The notes under the pieces: model-generated | What the model was told of the DNA's origin: nothing | Seen by the model: the letters and a program-made list of their open reading frames with translations, nothing else | Databases searched by the model: none | Translations under genes and position numbers: made by a program | Origin: Eubacterium sp. | GTDB taxonomy: Bacteria; Bacillota; Clostridia; Oscillospirales; Acutalibacteraceae | Assembly: GCA_017463985.1 (NCBI GenBank) | Contig: JAFUEH010000020.1 | Location: forward strand, 62,001 to 126,000 | DNA length: 64,000 nucleotides | Reading direction: 5' to 3' | Part shown: positions 54,248 through 61,680 of the stretch, in pieces | Position numbering within the stretch: position 1 is the stretch's first letter | How the letters are laid out: each line of letters starts with the position of its first letter

Positions 54248-55009
54248 ATGAAGAAATCAATTTTTGTATTATTTTTAACGATTGTCCTGTCGCTTTCTTT
54301 GGTAGGCTGTGGCAATACAGCATCAACTGATAGCAAGGAATCTGATACAGAAATCGCTCAGACTGCGGTTACGCCCGAGATGGATTCCTCTGATTTTGTA
54401 CTGCTGACAGACGTAGTGCCCGACGCGATTTTAGAAATCCGTTATTACTCTACTTACAATTTTGTCGGCGACAGAATTGACGGCTATGAGCAGCCGATTG
54501 CATTGTTAACAAAAGAAGCAGCCGATGCTCTTAAAAACGCAAGTGACGAGTTAAAAGAAAAGGGCTATCGACTGAAAATTTATGACGCATACCGTCCTCA
54601 AATGGCAGTAACGCACTTTATGAATTGGGCAAAGGATGTTGACGATACCAGAATGAAGGCGTATTTTTATCCTGAGCTTGACAAATCGGTGTTGTTCGAT
54701 CAGGGTTATATTGCTGAAAAGTCTGGACACAGCCGCGGCAGCACAGTTGACCTTACGCTTTTTGATATGGAAACCGAAAAAGAGGTTGATATGGGCGGCA
54801 CCTTTGATTACTTCGGAGAGTTGAGCCATCCCGATTATACAGACGGTATCACAGAGGAACAGTATAATAACCGTATGATTCTACGCGAGGCAATGCTGAA
54901 CAACGGCTTCAAGCCGCTCGAGGAGGAGTGGTGGCATTTCACCTTGAAGGACGAACCGTATCCCGATACCTACTTTCAATTTCCTGTCAATGAAAGCGCA
55001 GTTAAATAA
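54248..55009 (+). CDS. VanX-like D-Ala-D-Ala dipeptidase lipoprotein
   Basis: 253 residues with a lipoprotein signal (LSLSLVGCGN, Cys near 21) and an M15D peptidase domain. Zinc ligands and catalytic residues fit VanX: His161 and Asp168 in SGHSRGSTVDLTL, Glu227 and His230 in EEEWWHF. GGAGG precedes the ATG well. It acts outside the membrane, so it cannot work as cytoplasmic VanX; wall-fragment salvage, or removal of a D-configured dipeptide, are possibilities. No vanH or vanA homologue is nearby. It likely belongs to the NRPS transcription unit. Confidence 0.87.
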   Translation: MKKSIFVLFLTIVLSLSLVGCGNTASTDSKESDTEIAQTAVTPEMDSSDFVLLTDVVPDAILEIRYYSTYNFVGDRIDGYEQPIALLTKEAADALKNASDELKEKGYRLKIYDAYRPQMAVTHFMNWAKDVDDTRMKAYFYPELDKSVLFDQGYIAEKSGHSRGSTVDLTLFDMETEKEVDMGGTFDYFGELSHPDYTDGITEEQYNNRMILREAMLNNGFKPLEEEWWHFTLKDEPYPDTYFQFPVNESAVK

Positions 55010-55110
55010 GAAATGATGCTGACTTGAAAAGAAAGTAAATTAGCAATAAATCTTCGCCTTTTTGGTAAAGAAAAATAACCGATGACAAACTACGATAAAG
55101 AGGTAACCGG

Positions 55111-58100
55111 ATGAAAAAAACATTAACTCTATTGCTGGCAGTAATCATGCTGGTATCGGCGTTCCCGATCAGCGTTTATGCTTCGTTTCAGTACGAGCAT
55201 AATCCGATGGATAACCCGAAGGCTGCGCAGGATATTATTGAAAATCCTGACGCGGTTTACGGCTATTCACCTAATCCCGACTCCACAAGGCTCGGTGCTT
55301 ATGCCGACGCGATTGATTGGACGGACGAAACGCAGGTGGCAGAAGCGAGAGAAATCCGTGCCACCTATCACGCGGCCAATCAAGAGCAATACCAAATCAT
55401 TGAGGAGGGGCTGAATAACGGCGATTCGCTCGAAACGATTGCCCGTACTGTCAGCACCAGACGCAACGAAATTCGATTAGAAGCCTGTGCTGATGATCCT
55501 GAGGGCTTGGCGCTTGTGAAGCAAAGTAATCTTGATACTTACGGCGACGAAAACGGCCCCACGCCCGATTATCTTTATGAAAAATACGGCTCGTGGCAGA
55601 CGGTCATTGAAAAGGCGTGCAGTACTAATGCCGGTATGGACGCCTGTCTTGGCTTCTATGATGAATACTATTACACCTACGGCTTAGAAACTGATGAAGA
55701 AATTGACGAGGAGATACCCGTTGATATTTCCGATAACGGTATCCCTGTTGTCTCCCTCACGATTGATGAGGAGGAATTCACGAAGGTGATCGAAAGCGTT
55801 GAACATGAATACAGAGCCGAAACAGGTTCCATCAGTATAACCGTTCCCGATGGATACACGGGTGAGTTCAGCGATACCGCGCTTACCGACCTGGAGGATC
55901 TGCAGCTGGAATATATCAGAGGTAGAGGTAATTCTACTTGGATGACCGAGAAAAAGCCGTTTAAATTCAAGCTGAAAAAGAGCACGAACCTGCTTGGCAT
56001 GGGCAAGGATAAGCACTGGGTGCTGCTGGCAAGTGCCTTCGACAATTCGCTTTTGAGAAACAGGCTTACCGGCTATATCGGCAGGGAGTTCGGCTTGGAA
56101 TTTACGCCACAATTTGTGAACGTTGATTTTGTCGTCAATGGGGAATACCAAGGCAGCTATGTCCTGGCGCAGCAGGTAAGAGTCAGCAAAACGAGGGTGA
56201 ATATTGACGAGCTGACGCCGGAGGACAACGAGGAGCCGAACGTTACCGGCGGCTATCTTCTGAGCCTGGAGCCTTATGCAGATGAAGCGGAAGAAAATGT
56301 TTTTTTAACCGATCACTATGTAAGATTTCTGAGCAATTCCCCTGAGTTTACGGAAGACGAGGACGGCACACCGGAGCAGAGAGCCTATATTGCCGATTTC
56401 CTGCAAAAAACAGAAAATGCCATTTACGGCGAGGATTTCTGCGATGAAAACGGCGTTCACTATTCCGAATACATGGACGTCACCTCCGCGGCGAAATATT
56501 GGCTGGTGAATGTCATTTTTAAGAACTCAGACGCCTTTGTAACGCCCAGCACCTATCTCTATAAAAAGAGAGATACCGATACCGAAATCGGCAAGCTCTA
56601 TTGGGGACCGCTGTGGGACTTCGATTTAGCCTATCCCGATGATGGAACCGAGGATGATTTCAACTTCGCCGGGATGGAGTGGCTTGATTATTTAAGAGCC
56701 AACGATCCCACCTTCCAAGCGGCGCTGAAGGAGGAATGGCAGAAGCTTGATCCGATTATCACCGATATCGTGAAGGACGGCGGTGTGCTGGATGCTTATG
56801 AAAGCGAAATTGCAGCGTCCTGGGAGGATAATTTCGCGCTTTGGAAACATAACGATTTTCGCAAAGACCCGACCACGCTGGAGGACGCCGTAGAGGAAAT
56901 CAGAACCTTTGTGACGGCAAGACAGCGCTGGGTCAACGAAAACATTGATGAAAAAATCGGCAAAGTGTATTTTACGGTAACCTATATCGTGGATGACGAG
57001 GTGTTAAGAACCGAGGTGAACCGCTGCGGCATCGGCGGCTTCGCTCTTTGTTATCCCTTAGCCGACGAGGTGCCGCAAAAGGAAGGCTATATTCTCAAAG
57101 GCTGGCTGGATGAAAACGGAAATGATCCTGTTTTTATGGATGACATGGAAGACGATATTACCCTCTATGCCTACTACATTAGCTTGGACGACGCCGTTTT
57201 TGCCGAAAAGCTCTATCTGGATGCCTATGAGCAGTGGGTGGATGTCAACGATGAGCTTTACGTGCTGGATTACGAGACATTCCCGATCTTTTCTGACGTG
57301 GCAGAAATTACGACAGAATCCTCCGATGCAGCGGTTGTGGAGGCAGACGGAAAATATCTTTGGCTGCACGGTACCGGCGATGCGGATATTACGGTAATGC
57401 TCAACGGCAAAGAAGCCGCACAGCTTGTTTTGCATATCTATGACGGAAATGAAATCGAACCGGGTGGTCTAGAATCGATTACGCCCGAAAGCGATACACT
57501 GGTAATCAAGCAAGGCGAAACTGGCCAAATGAAGCTGAGCCTTGCGCCGCAGCCGGCGATGATGTATATGCTGGAATATACATTTGAAGATGAGACGATT
57601 GCCGATGTCGACGTCTTCGGTGTGATGACGGCGAACGCCCCGGGAACCACCACCGTCACGGTGACGGACGCTTTCAGCAATATCTCGGCACAGTTTACAC
57701 TGATCGTGGAGGGTCATGATACGGATGCGTACTACGCTGCGCTGGCTGAGGCGAACGCCCTGATGGAAACGGATTTGTCACAGTATGAGGACAGCGACGA
57801 ATTTTTGGAAGCCGTATCCGATGCGCAATCGGACTTTGCTTATGCAGTAACGCAAGCGGACGTTGACGCGGCAACGGCAAGAATCATCGCGGCGATTGAA
57901 AACCTCAAGAAGGGCTACATTGAGCCAGAATATAAGGGTACTTGCAATATCGTCGGTCTTGACGGTGTGCTGATTCAAACGAACGGCGAAGCGGAATACG
58001 AAGCGCAGTATGACGAAAAGGTCTACCTGCTTGCTCCTGATGCCGATGCAAAGTTTGCCTACACGAACGCCGACGGCAGCGAGATTTACGCTTACCTTGT

Positions 58101-58506
58101 AAGCAACGTACTCTATGCACCGAAGAACAACACGATCTTTATCAAAGTGGTTTCCGAGGTAACAGAGGGCAGGGCATACATCGCGGGAACAAGCTTTGAC
58201 AGTGAAACGCGCAAAGCAAAGTATAACTGCCAGTATTCTGTTCCTGACAGCGCAACCGATATTGAAACAGGTATTGTGATGAGCTTCGATAAAGCCACCA
58301 CGCTGGAGCTCGGTGCCGAAGGCGCCAGAGCCTTCAAGGCGAACAAGATCGGTGCGCAGCACGAATACTCCATTGTCTTCAATATCAGCGACGGTAATAT
58401 GGGCAAAACGATTTACGCAAAGAGCTATTTAACTTACACGTTAAACGGTGAAACCGTCACCGTCTATAGTGACCAACACAATATTCAGCTTAAGGCAGCT
58501 GATTAA
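55111..58506 (+). CDS. Secreted CotH-kinase-family protein with Ig-like and repeat domains
   Basis: 1131 residues. A signal peptide (cleavage after ISVYA, near 24) and a helical N-terminal region come first. A CotH protein-kinase-like domain spans about 225-640, with RGRGNSTWMTEKKPFKFKL, LLGMGKDKHWVLLASAFDNSLLRNRL and WGPLWDFDLAY. A Listeria-Bacteroides-type repeat follows (VTYIVDDEVLRTEV...YILKGWLDENG), then a bacterial Ig-like domain (ESDTLVIKQGETGQMKLSL) and a C-terminal beta domain. CotH phosphorylates spore-coat proteins in Bacillus; secreted relatives are uncharacterised. AAAGAGGT precedes the start. Confidence 0.85.
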   Translation: MKKTLTLLLAVIMLVSAFPISVYASFQYEHNPMDNPKAAQDIIENPDAVYGYSPNPDSTRLGAYADAIDWTDETQVAEAREIRATYHAANQEQYQIIEEGLNNGDSLETIARTVSTRRNEIRLEACADDPEGLALVKQSNLDTYGDENGPTPDYLYEKYGSWQTVIEKACSTNAGMDACLGFYDEYYYTYGLETDEEIDEEIPVDISDNGIPVVSLTIDEEEFTKVIESVEHEYRAETGSISITVPDGYTGEFSDTALTDLEDLQLEYIRGRGNSTWMTEKKPFKFKLKKSTNLLGMGKDKHWVLLASAFDNSLLRNRLTGYIGREFGLEFTPQFVNVDFVVNGEYQGSYVLAQQVRVSKTRVNIDELTPEDNEEPNVTGGYLLSLEPYADEAEENVFLTDHYVRFLSNSPEFTEDEDGTPEQRAYIADFLQKTENAIYGEDFCDENGVHYSEYMDVTSAAKYWLVNVIFKNSDAFVTPSTYLYKKRDTDTEIGKLYWGPLWDFDLAYPDDGTEDDFNFAGMEWLDYLRANDPTFQAALKEEWQKLDPIITDIVKDGGVLDAYESEIAASWEDNFALWKHNDFRKDPTTLEDAVEEIRTFVTARQRWVNENIDEKIGKVYFTVTYIVDDEVLRTEVNRCGIGGFALCYPLADEVPQKEGYILKGWLDENGNDPVFMDDMEDDITLYAYYISLDDAVFAEKLYLDAYEQWVDVNDELYVLDYETFPIFSDVAEITTESSDAAVVEADGKYLWLHGTGDADITVMLNGKEAAQLVLHIYDGNEIEPGGLESITPESDTLVIKQGETGQMKLSLAPQPAMMYMLEYTFEDETIADVDVFGVMTANAPGTTTVTVTDAFSNISAQFTLIVEGHDTDAYYAALAEANALMETDLSQYEDSDEFLEAVSDAQSDFAYAVTQADVDAATARIIAAIENLKKGYIEPEYKGTCNIVGLDGVLIQTNGEAEYEAQYDEKVYLLAPDADAKFAYTNADGSEIYAYLVSNVLYAPKNNTIFIKVVSEVTEGRAYIAGTSFDSETRKAKYNCQYSVPDSATDIETGIVMSFDKATTLELGAEGARAFKANKIGAQHEYSIVFNISDGNMGKTIYAKSYLTYTLNGETVTVYSDQHNIQLKAAD

Positions 58507-58516
58507 CGAAAAAAAC

Positions 58517-58533
58517 CGAAGTAAAATACTTCG
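58517..58533 (+). terminator. Hairpin after the CotH gene
   Basis: CGAAGTA / TACTTCG, 7-bp stem with AAA loop, after an A-run. No T-run follows on the plus strand, so termination strength is doubtful. Confidence 0.4.
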
Positions 58534-58593
58534 AGCCTCAGACTGTCGACAAGCACCCATAACCATGCCGAAATTTTAATAACGCAATTGTAG

Positions 58594-58615
58594 GGAACGA
58601 TGCCCACATCGTTCC
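58594..58615. repeat. Small palindromic intergenic repeat
   Basis: GGAACGAT, 6-nt loop GCCCAC, ATCGTTCC in a TGTAGGGAACGATG context. This resembles the TAGGG-palindrome intergenic repeats common in Clostridia. It lies in the gap where a nucleoside-hydrolase gene is truncated. Confidence 0.55.
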
Positions 58616-58654
58616 ACGTGCGTAGCACCAATATATGAGAAGTATCACACCTTG

Positions 58655-58687
58655 AAAAAGGCTCGAAGCATTTTCGCTTCGAGCCTT
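58655..58687 (-). terminator. Terminator of the cstA unit
   Basis: A 12-bp stem AAGGCTCGAAGC / GCTTCGAGCCTT with a 6-nt loop, followed on the minus strand by TTTTTC. Confidence 0.88.
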
Positions 58688-58928
58688 AAATATTTGAAAA
58701 ATTTGGATAAACAGCGTCATCGCCTGCCGTGTCAGTATCAATAATAATCTTTCGCTTTTCTGCTTTTACGGCACTGTCCTGCACCTGTGTTGCGGCTTCT
58801 GTTGCCGTCTGTGTAGTTTCAGGCGTTTCGTTTGACTTTTCTGCTGTACAACCCGTCAGCATGGTAACAGCCGAAAGCGTCATAAGTACGGTAAGCAGTA
58901 AAGCAGTGTATCTTTTCTTAATCTTCAT
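58686..58928 (-). pseudogene. Truncated nucleoside-hydrolase-type lipoprotein
   Basis: 80 residues: a lipoprotein signal (AVTMLTGC, Cys near 27), a Thr/Glu-rich linker, then KRKIIIDTDTAGDDA, the metal-binding start of inosine-uridine-type nucleoside hydrolases (DxDxxxDD). After this the protein ends within eight unrelated residues at a repeat-rich junction, so about 300 residues are missing. Its ATG overlaps the cstA stop (ATGA). Probably a decayed gene; the short lipoprotein could still be made. Confidence 0.7.
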
Positions 58929-60367
58929 TTTTGTGCCTTTGCTTCTTTATGCAATAACTTCGTAAGATAAACGATAAAAAACAAGATTGCCACAGCGGCG
59001 CCTGCTATATACGAAACGGTTCGGTTCAGGCGAAAGCCCTCCTGTGCCATCAGAATATAAGTAATACTGACTGCCGTCATAAAGGTTGCAGGCAATGCCG
59101 TGATGAGTGAGCCTGAACGACGCTTTCCTTTTTTCAGCAAATAAGCAGTGGATACCCATAGCGCAATCATAGCCAGCGTTTGGTTGCTCCAGGAGAAGTA
59201 ACGCCAGATAATCTGGAAGCCGTTATCGTTGGCAATGGCAAACCATGTCAGCAGTCCGCCGACTATCAAAAGCGGAATGGTAATGAACAAGCGGTTATTG
59301 ATTTTCTTTTGGTCAAGCCCAAAGGTTTCGGCAAGTATCAGTCGCGCACTTCTGAAAGCGGTATCACCCGAGGTAATCGGGCAGATGATAACGCCAGCCA
59401 CAGCGAGAACGCCGCCAAAAACACCGAGCACGCCTGTTGAAATTTCATAGACAACATTAGAAGCGCCGCCCTTTAATGCTTCATTTAGCAGCTGCGTTGT
59501 GCCGTAAAAGGACACGCCTGCCGCTGCCCATACCAGCGCGATGACCGATTCGGATATCATAGCGCCGTAGAAAACTCTTCTGCCTTCCTTTTCGGACTGA
59601 ATACACTTGGCAATCATCGGCGACTGCGTGGCATGAAATCCCGATACAGCACCGCAGGCAACAGTGATGAACATATAGGGCCATATCGGTGTGCCGTCAG
59701 GGTGCAGGTTTTGAAGTGTTAGTTCGGGAATGGTATATTTCCCGCCGGAGAAAATAATGCCGCCGATGACCGCGACTGCCATCACAATTAACAGCACGCC
59801 GAAAATCGGATAGAGCTTACCGATCAATTTATCAATCGGGAGCAGCGTTGCCAGTAAATAATATACAAGAATCACGATTGCCCAAAAGGTACCGTTCATC
59901 CAATCGGGCGTGAGTTTATCCAGCAAGCCTGCAGGGCTGGTAACAAAAACCGTTCCGCAAAGTACCAAAAGGATGACCGAAAATACACGCATAATCCACT
60001 TGGCTGCTTTACCGAGATAAGCGCCGGACAGTTCGGCGATAGAAGCGCCGTTATGGCGGGAGCTGATCATACCGCTCATATAATCGTGAACGGCACCGCC
60101 CAAGATGGAACCGAACACGATCCACAAAAATACCACCGGTCCGAACACCGCGCCCATCAACGCGCCGAAGATAGGTCCCGTGCCGGCGATGTTGAGCAGT
60201 TGCACTAAAAACGCCTTCCACGTTTTCATCGGCACGCAATCCACACCGTCATTGATAGCAATGGCGGGTGTTTTTCTGTCATCGGGTGCGAAAACCTTTT
60301 CCGTTACCTTGCCGTAAATCAGATAGCCGATAATTAATACGGCAAATGAGATAATTAATGAAATCAT
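58925..60367 (-). CDS. Carbon starvation protein CstA family transporter
   Basis: 480 residues with about 12-13 membrane helices and the CstA signature regions (NIAGTGPIFGALMG, GSILGGAVHDYMSGMIS, GAVSGFHATQSPMIAKCI, ICPITSGDTAFRSARLIL). CstA proteins import peptides or pyruvate. It is shorter than the enterobacterial CstA of about 700 residues, but normal for the Firmicutes short form. Followed by the truncated hydrolase lipoprotein. Confidence 0.92.
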   Translation of the reverse strand: MISLIISFAVLIIGYLIYGKVTEKVFAPDDRKTPAIAINDGVDCVPMKTWKAFLVQLLNIAGTGPIFGALMGAVFGPVVFLWIVFGSILGGAVHDYMSGMISSRHNGASIAELSGAYLGKAAKWIMRVFSVILLVLCGTVFVTSPAGLLDKLTPDWMNGTFWAIVILVYYLLATLLPIDKLIGKLYPIFGVLLIVMAVAVIGGIIFSGGKYTIPELTLQNLHPDGTPIWPYMFITVACGAVSGFHATQSPMIAKCIQSEKEGRRVFYGAMISESVIALVWAAAGVSFYGTTQLLNEALKGGASNVVYEISTGVLGVFGGVLAVAGVIICPITSGDTAFRSARLILAETFGLDQKKINNRLFITIPLLIVGGLLTWFAIANDNGFQIIWRYFSWSNQTLAMIALWVSTAYLLKKGKRRSGSLITALPATFMTAVSITYILMAQEGFRLNRTVSYIAGAAVAILFFIVYLTKLLHKEAKAQK

Positions 60368-60411
60368 ATACTTATTTTTTACCTCACAGTCTTTCGTTTG
60401 CTATACAGCGT

Positions 60412-60440
60412 ATTTTATCACAATGCGATGAATAAAACAA
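60412..60440 (-). promoter_or_regulatory. Promoter of cstA
   Basis: Minus strand TTGTTT (60435-60440), 17-nt spacer, TAAAAT (60412-60417). Confidence 0.6.
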
Positions 60441-60583
60441 GCAAGATGAGAAATCTCCTCGTCTGCCATACCGTTGTCCAAGTGACAATATTTTAAAACA
60501 ATGCCGAAAAAACAGAATATGACCTTTCTATTGAGCGGAATACCTATGAGATAAAGCAGAGCTAATTACCGCACAACCTAAAA

Positions 60584-60620
60584 CACAGCCATAAGAACGA
60601 AATCTTATAGCTGTGCTTTT
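60584..60620 (-). terminator. Terminator after the PrsW-family gene
   Basis: A 12-bp stem with one mismatch (CACAGCTATAAG / CTTATGGCTGTG on the minus strand), 8-nt loop, then TTTTAG. The rest of 60441-60583 shows nothing I can name. Confidence 0.65.
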
Positions 60621-60658
60621 TACGTGATATGTTATGATGAAACCAGTAAATTGGAATT

Positions 60659-61384
60659 TTATTCATGCTTTTTAAGCGGTTCTGTATAAACCTCAGACTC
60701 GCTTCTTTTTCTGACAAAACGAATGATTAAGACTACAAAAACAATGCATACCGCCTCTAACACAAGTGACAAAAATTTCCAGTTATCATTAACTTTTATT
60801 AGTTCCTCGCTTAATCCGAAATCATACAGTCCATGTAATATTAAAGGAATTAACAGGCTAAGTACACCGTAAATTTTCTTTCCGGTTTTTTGCATTTTTC
60901 CATAGAACCATCCCATAATAATCCCGTATCCTGCATGACCTAATGAGACACCTCTGAGTACCATCTGCATAATACCGGAATCAAAAGCGTATGTAGCGGT
61001 TTCTATACATTGAAATCCAAGTCCGACTAACATCATCAAAATCGTTAAATCATACCATGAATATGGATAGTCGTTTTTCTTTAATACCCGTTTGAATACT
61101 AAAAATTTAAGCAGCTCCTCTGCAAAAGCAAGAACAATTACGGTATAATAAAATTGATATAAAAGCGGATTGGCCTCTTTCAATCCTGTTAAGTTTCCTA
61201 TAATGCTTAAAGCACCGGACGCAAGCGTAATCGGTAATGCGACAATGATACCGTATTTAAACGCCTTTTTATAAATTTCTTTAACCTCACCGTCTTTACC
61301 TTTTTTAAGAACCCATTTGTATAAGATAATTGGCGGCACCAGTCCGATTATCACTCCGACTACCAGCATTAATATATCAGCCAT
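60659..61384 (-). CDS. PrsW family intramembrane metalloprotease
   Basis: 241 residues with about seven membrane helices. The family's motifs are present: FAEELLKF (E-E-x-x-K), GFQCIETATYAF, SLGHAGYGIIMG and LHGLYDFG (H-x-x-x-D). In Bacillus PrsW cuts the anti-sigma factor RsiW; here no ECF sigma/anti-sigma pair is adjacent, so the target is unknown. GGAGG lies before the ATG and it has its own promoter. Confidence 0.88.
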   Translation of the reverse strand: MADILMLVVGVIIGLVPPIILYKWVLKKGKDGEVKEIYKKAFKYGIIVALPITLASGALSIIGNLTGLKEANPLLYQFYYTVIVLAFAEELLKFLVFKRVLKKNDYPYSWYDLTILMMLVGLGFQCIETATYAFDSGIMQMVLRGVSLGHAGYGIIMGWFYGKMQKTGKKIYGVLSLLIPLILHGLYDFGLSEELIKVNDNWKFLSLVLEAVCIVFVVLIIRFVRKRSESEVYTEPLKKHE

Positions 61385-61430
61385 TTCTCATTTCCTCCGT
61401 CTTACATAGTCAATGCAATGCATTTTGCTT

Positions 61431-61459
61431 ATCATATCACATATTTTGAGCAAATTCAA
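61431..61459 (-). promoter_or_regulatory. Promoter of the PrsW-family gene
   Basis: Minus strand TTGAAT (61454-61459), 17-nt spacer, TATGAT (61431-61436). Confidence 0.65.
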
Positions 61460-61584
61460 TTGCAATTTGTATTGAGAAATGAATAAAAGCTTCAATGCCT
61501 CTTGCTGACAGGAGGCATGATTGAAACACGCCGAATTTGTTATTATTTTTGAAATTTTTTTAATTTTTTCAAAAACACCTCAAA

Positions 61585-61620
61585 TTTGTTATACATTTGT
61601 TATACATCGTGCGTTACAAT
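61585..61620 (+). promoter_or_regulatory. Promoter with tandem TTTGTTATAC boxes before the secreted protein
   Basis: TTTGTTATAC at 61585-61594 and 61596-61605, 11 bp apart, and a -10-like TACAAT at 61615-61620 starting 16 nt after the G of the second box. Spacing is exactly as upstream of the NRPS operon, and the match extends upstream (CTCAAA). A T-rich tract precedes it (61545-61570). Confidence 0.75.
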
Positions 61621-61680
61621 AAACAATGATTTAGTATATTGTTTATTAAATTAACGAAAAGCCAAAAAGGAGGACAACAT

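Noticed and set aside
54248-55009. Vancomycin resistance operon
   Set aside because: A single extracytoplasmic VanX-like lipoprotein with no vanH, vanA/B ligase or vanRS nearby cannot make a resistance operon.
58538-58741. 67-codon minus-strand ORF in the repeat-rich gap
   Set aside because: It spans hairpins and a palindromic repeat and overlaps the truncated lipoprotein in another frame; no coding support.
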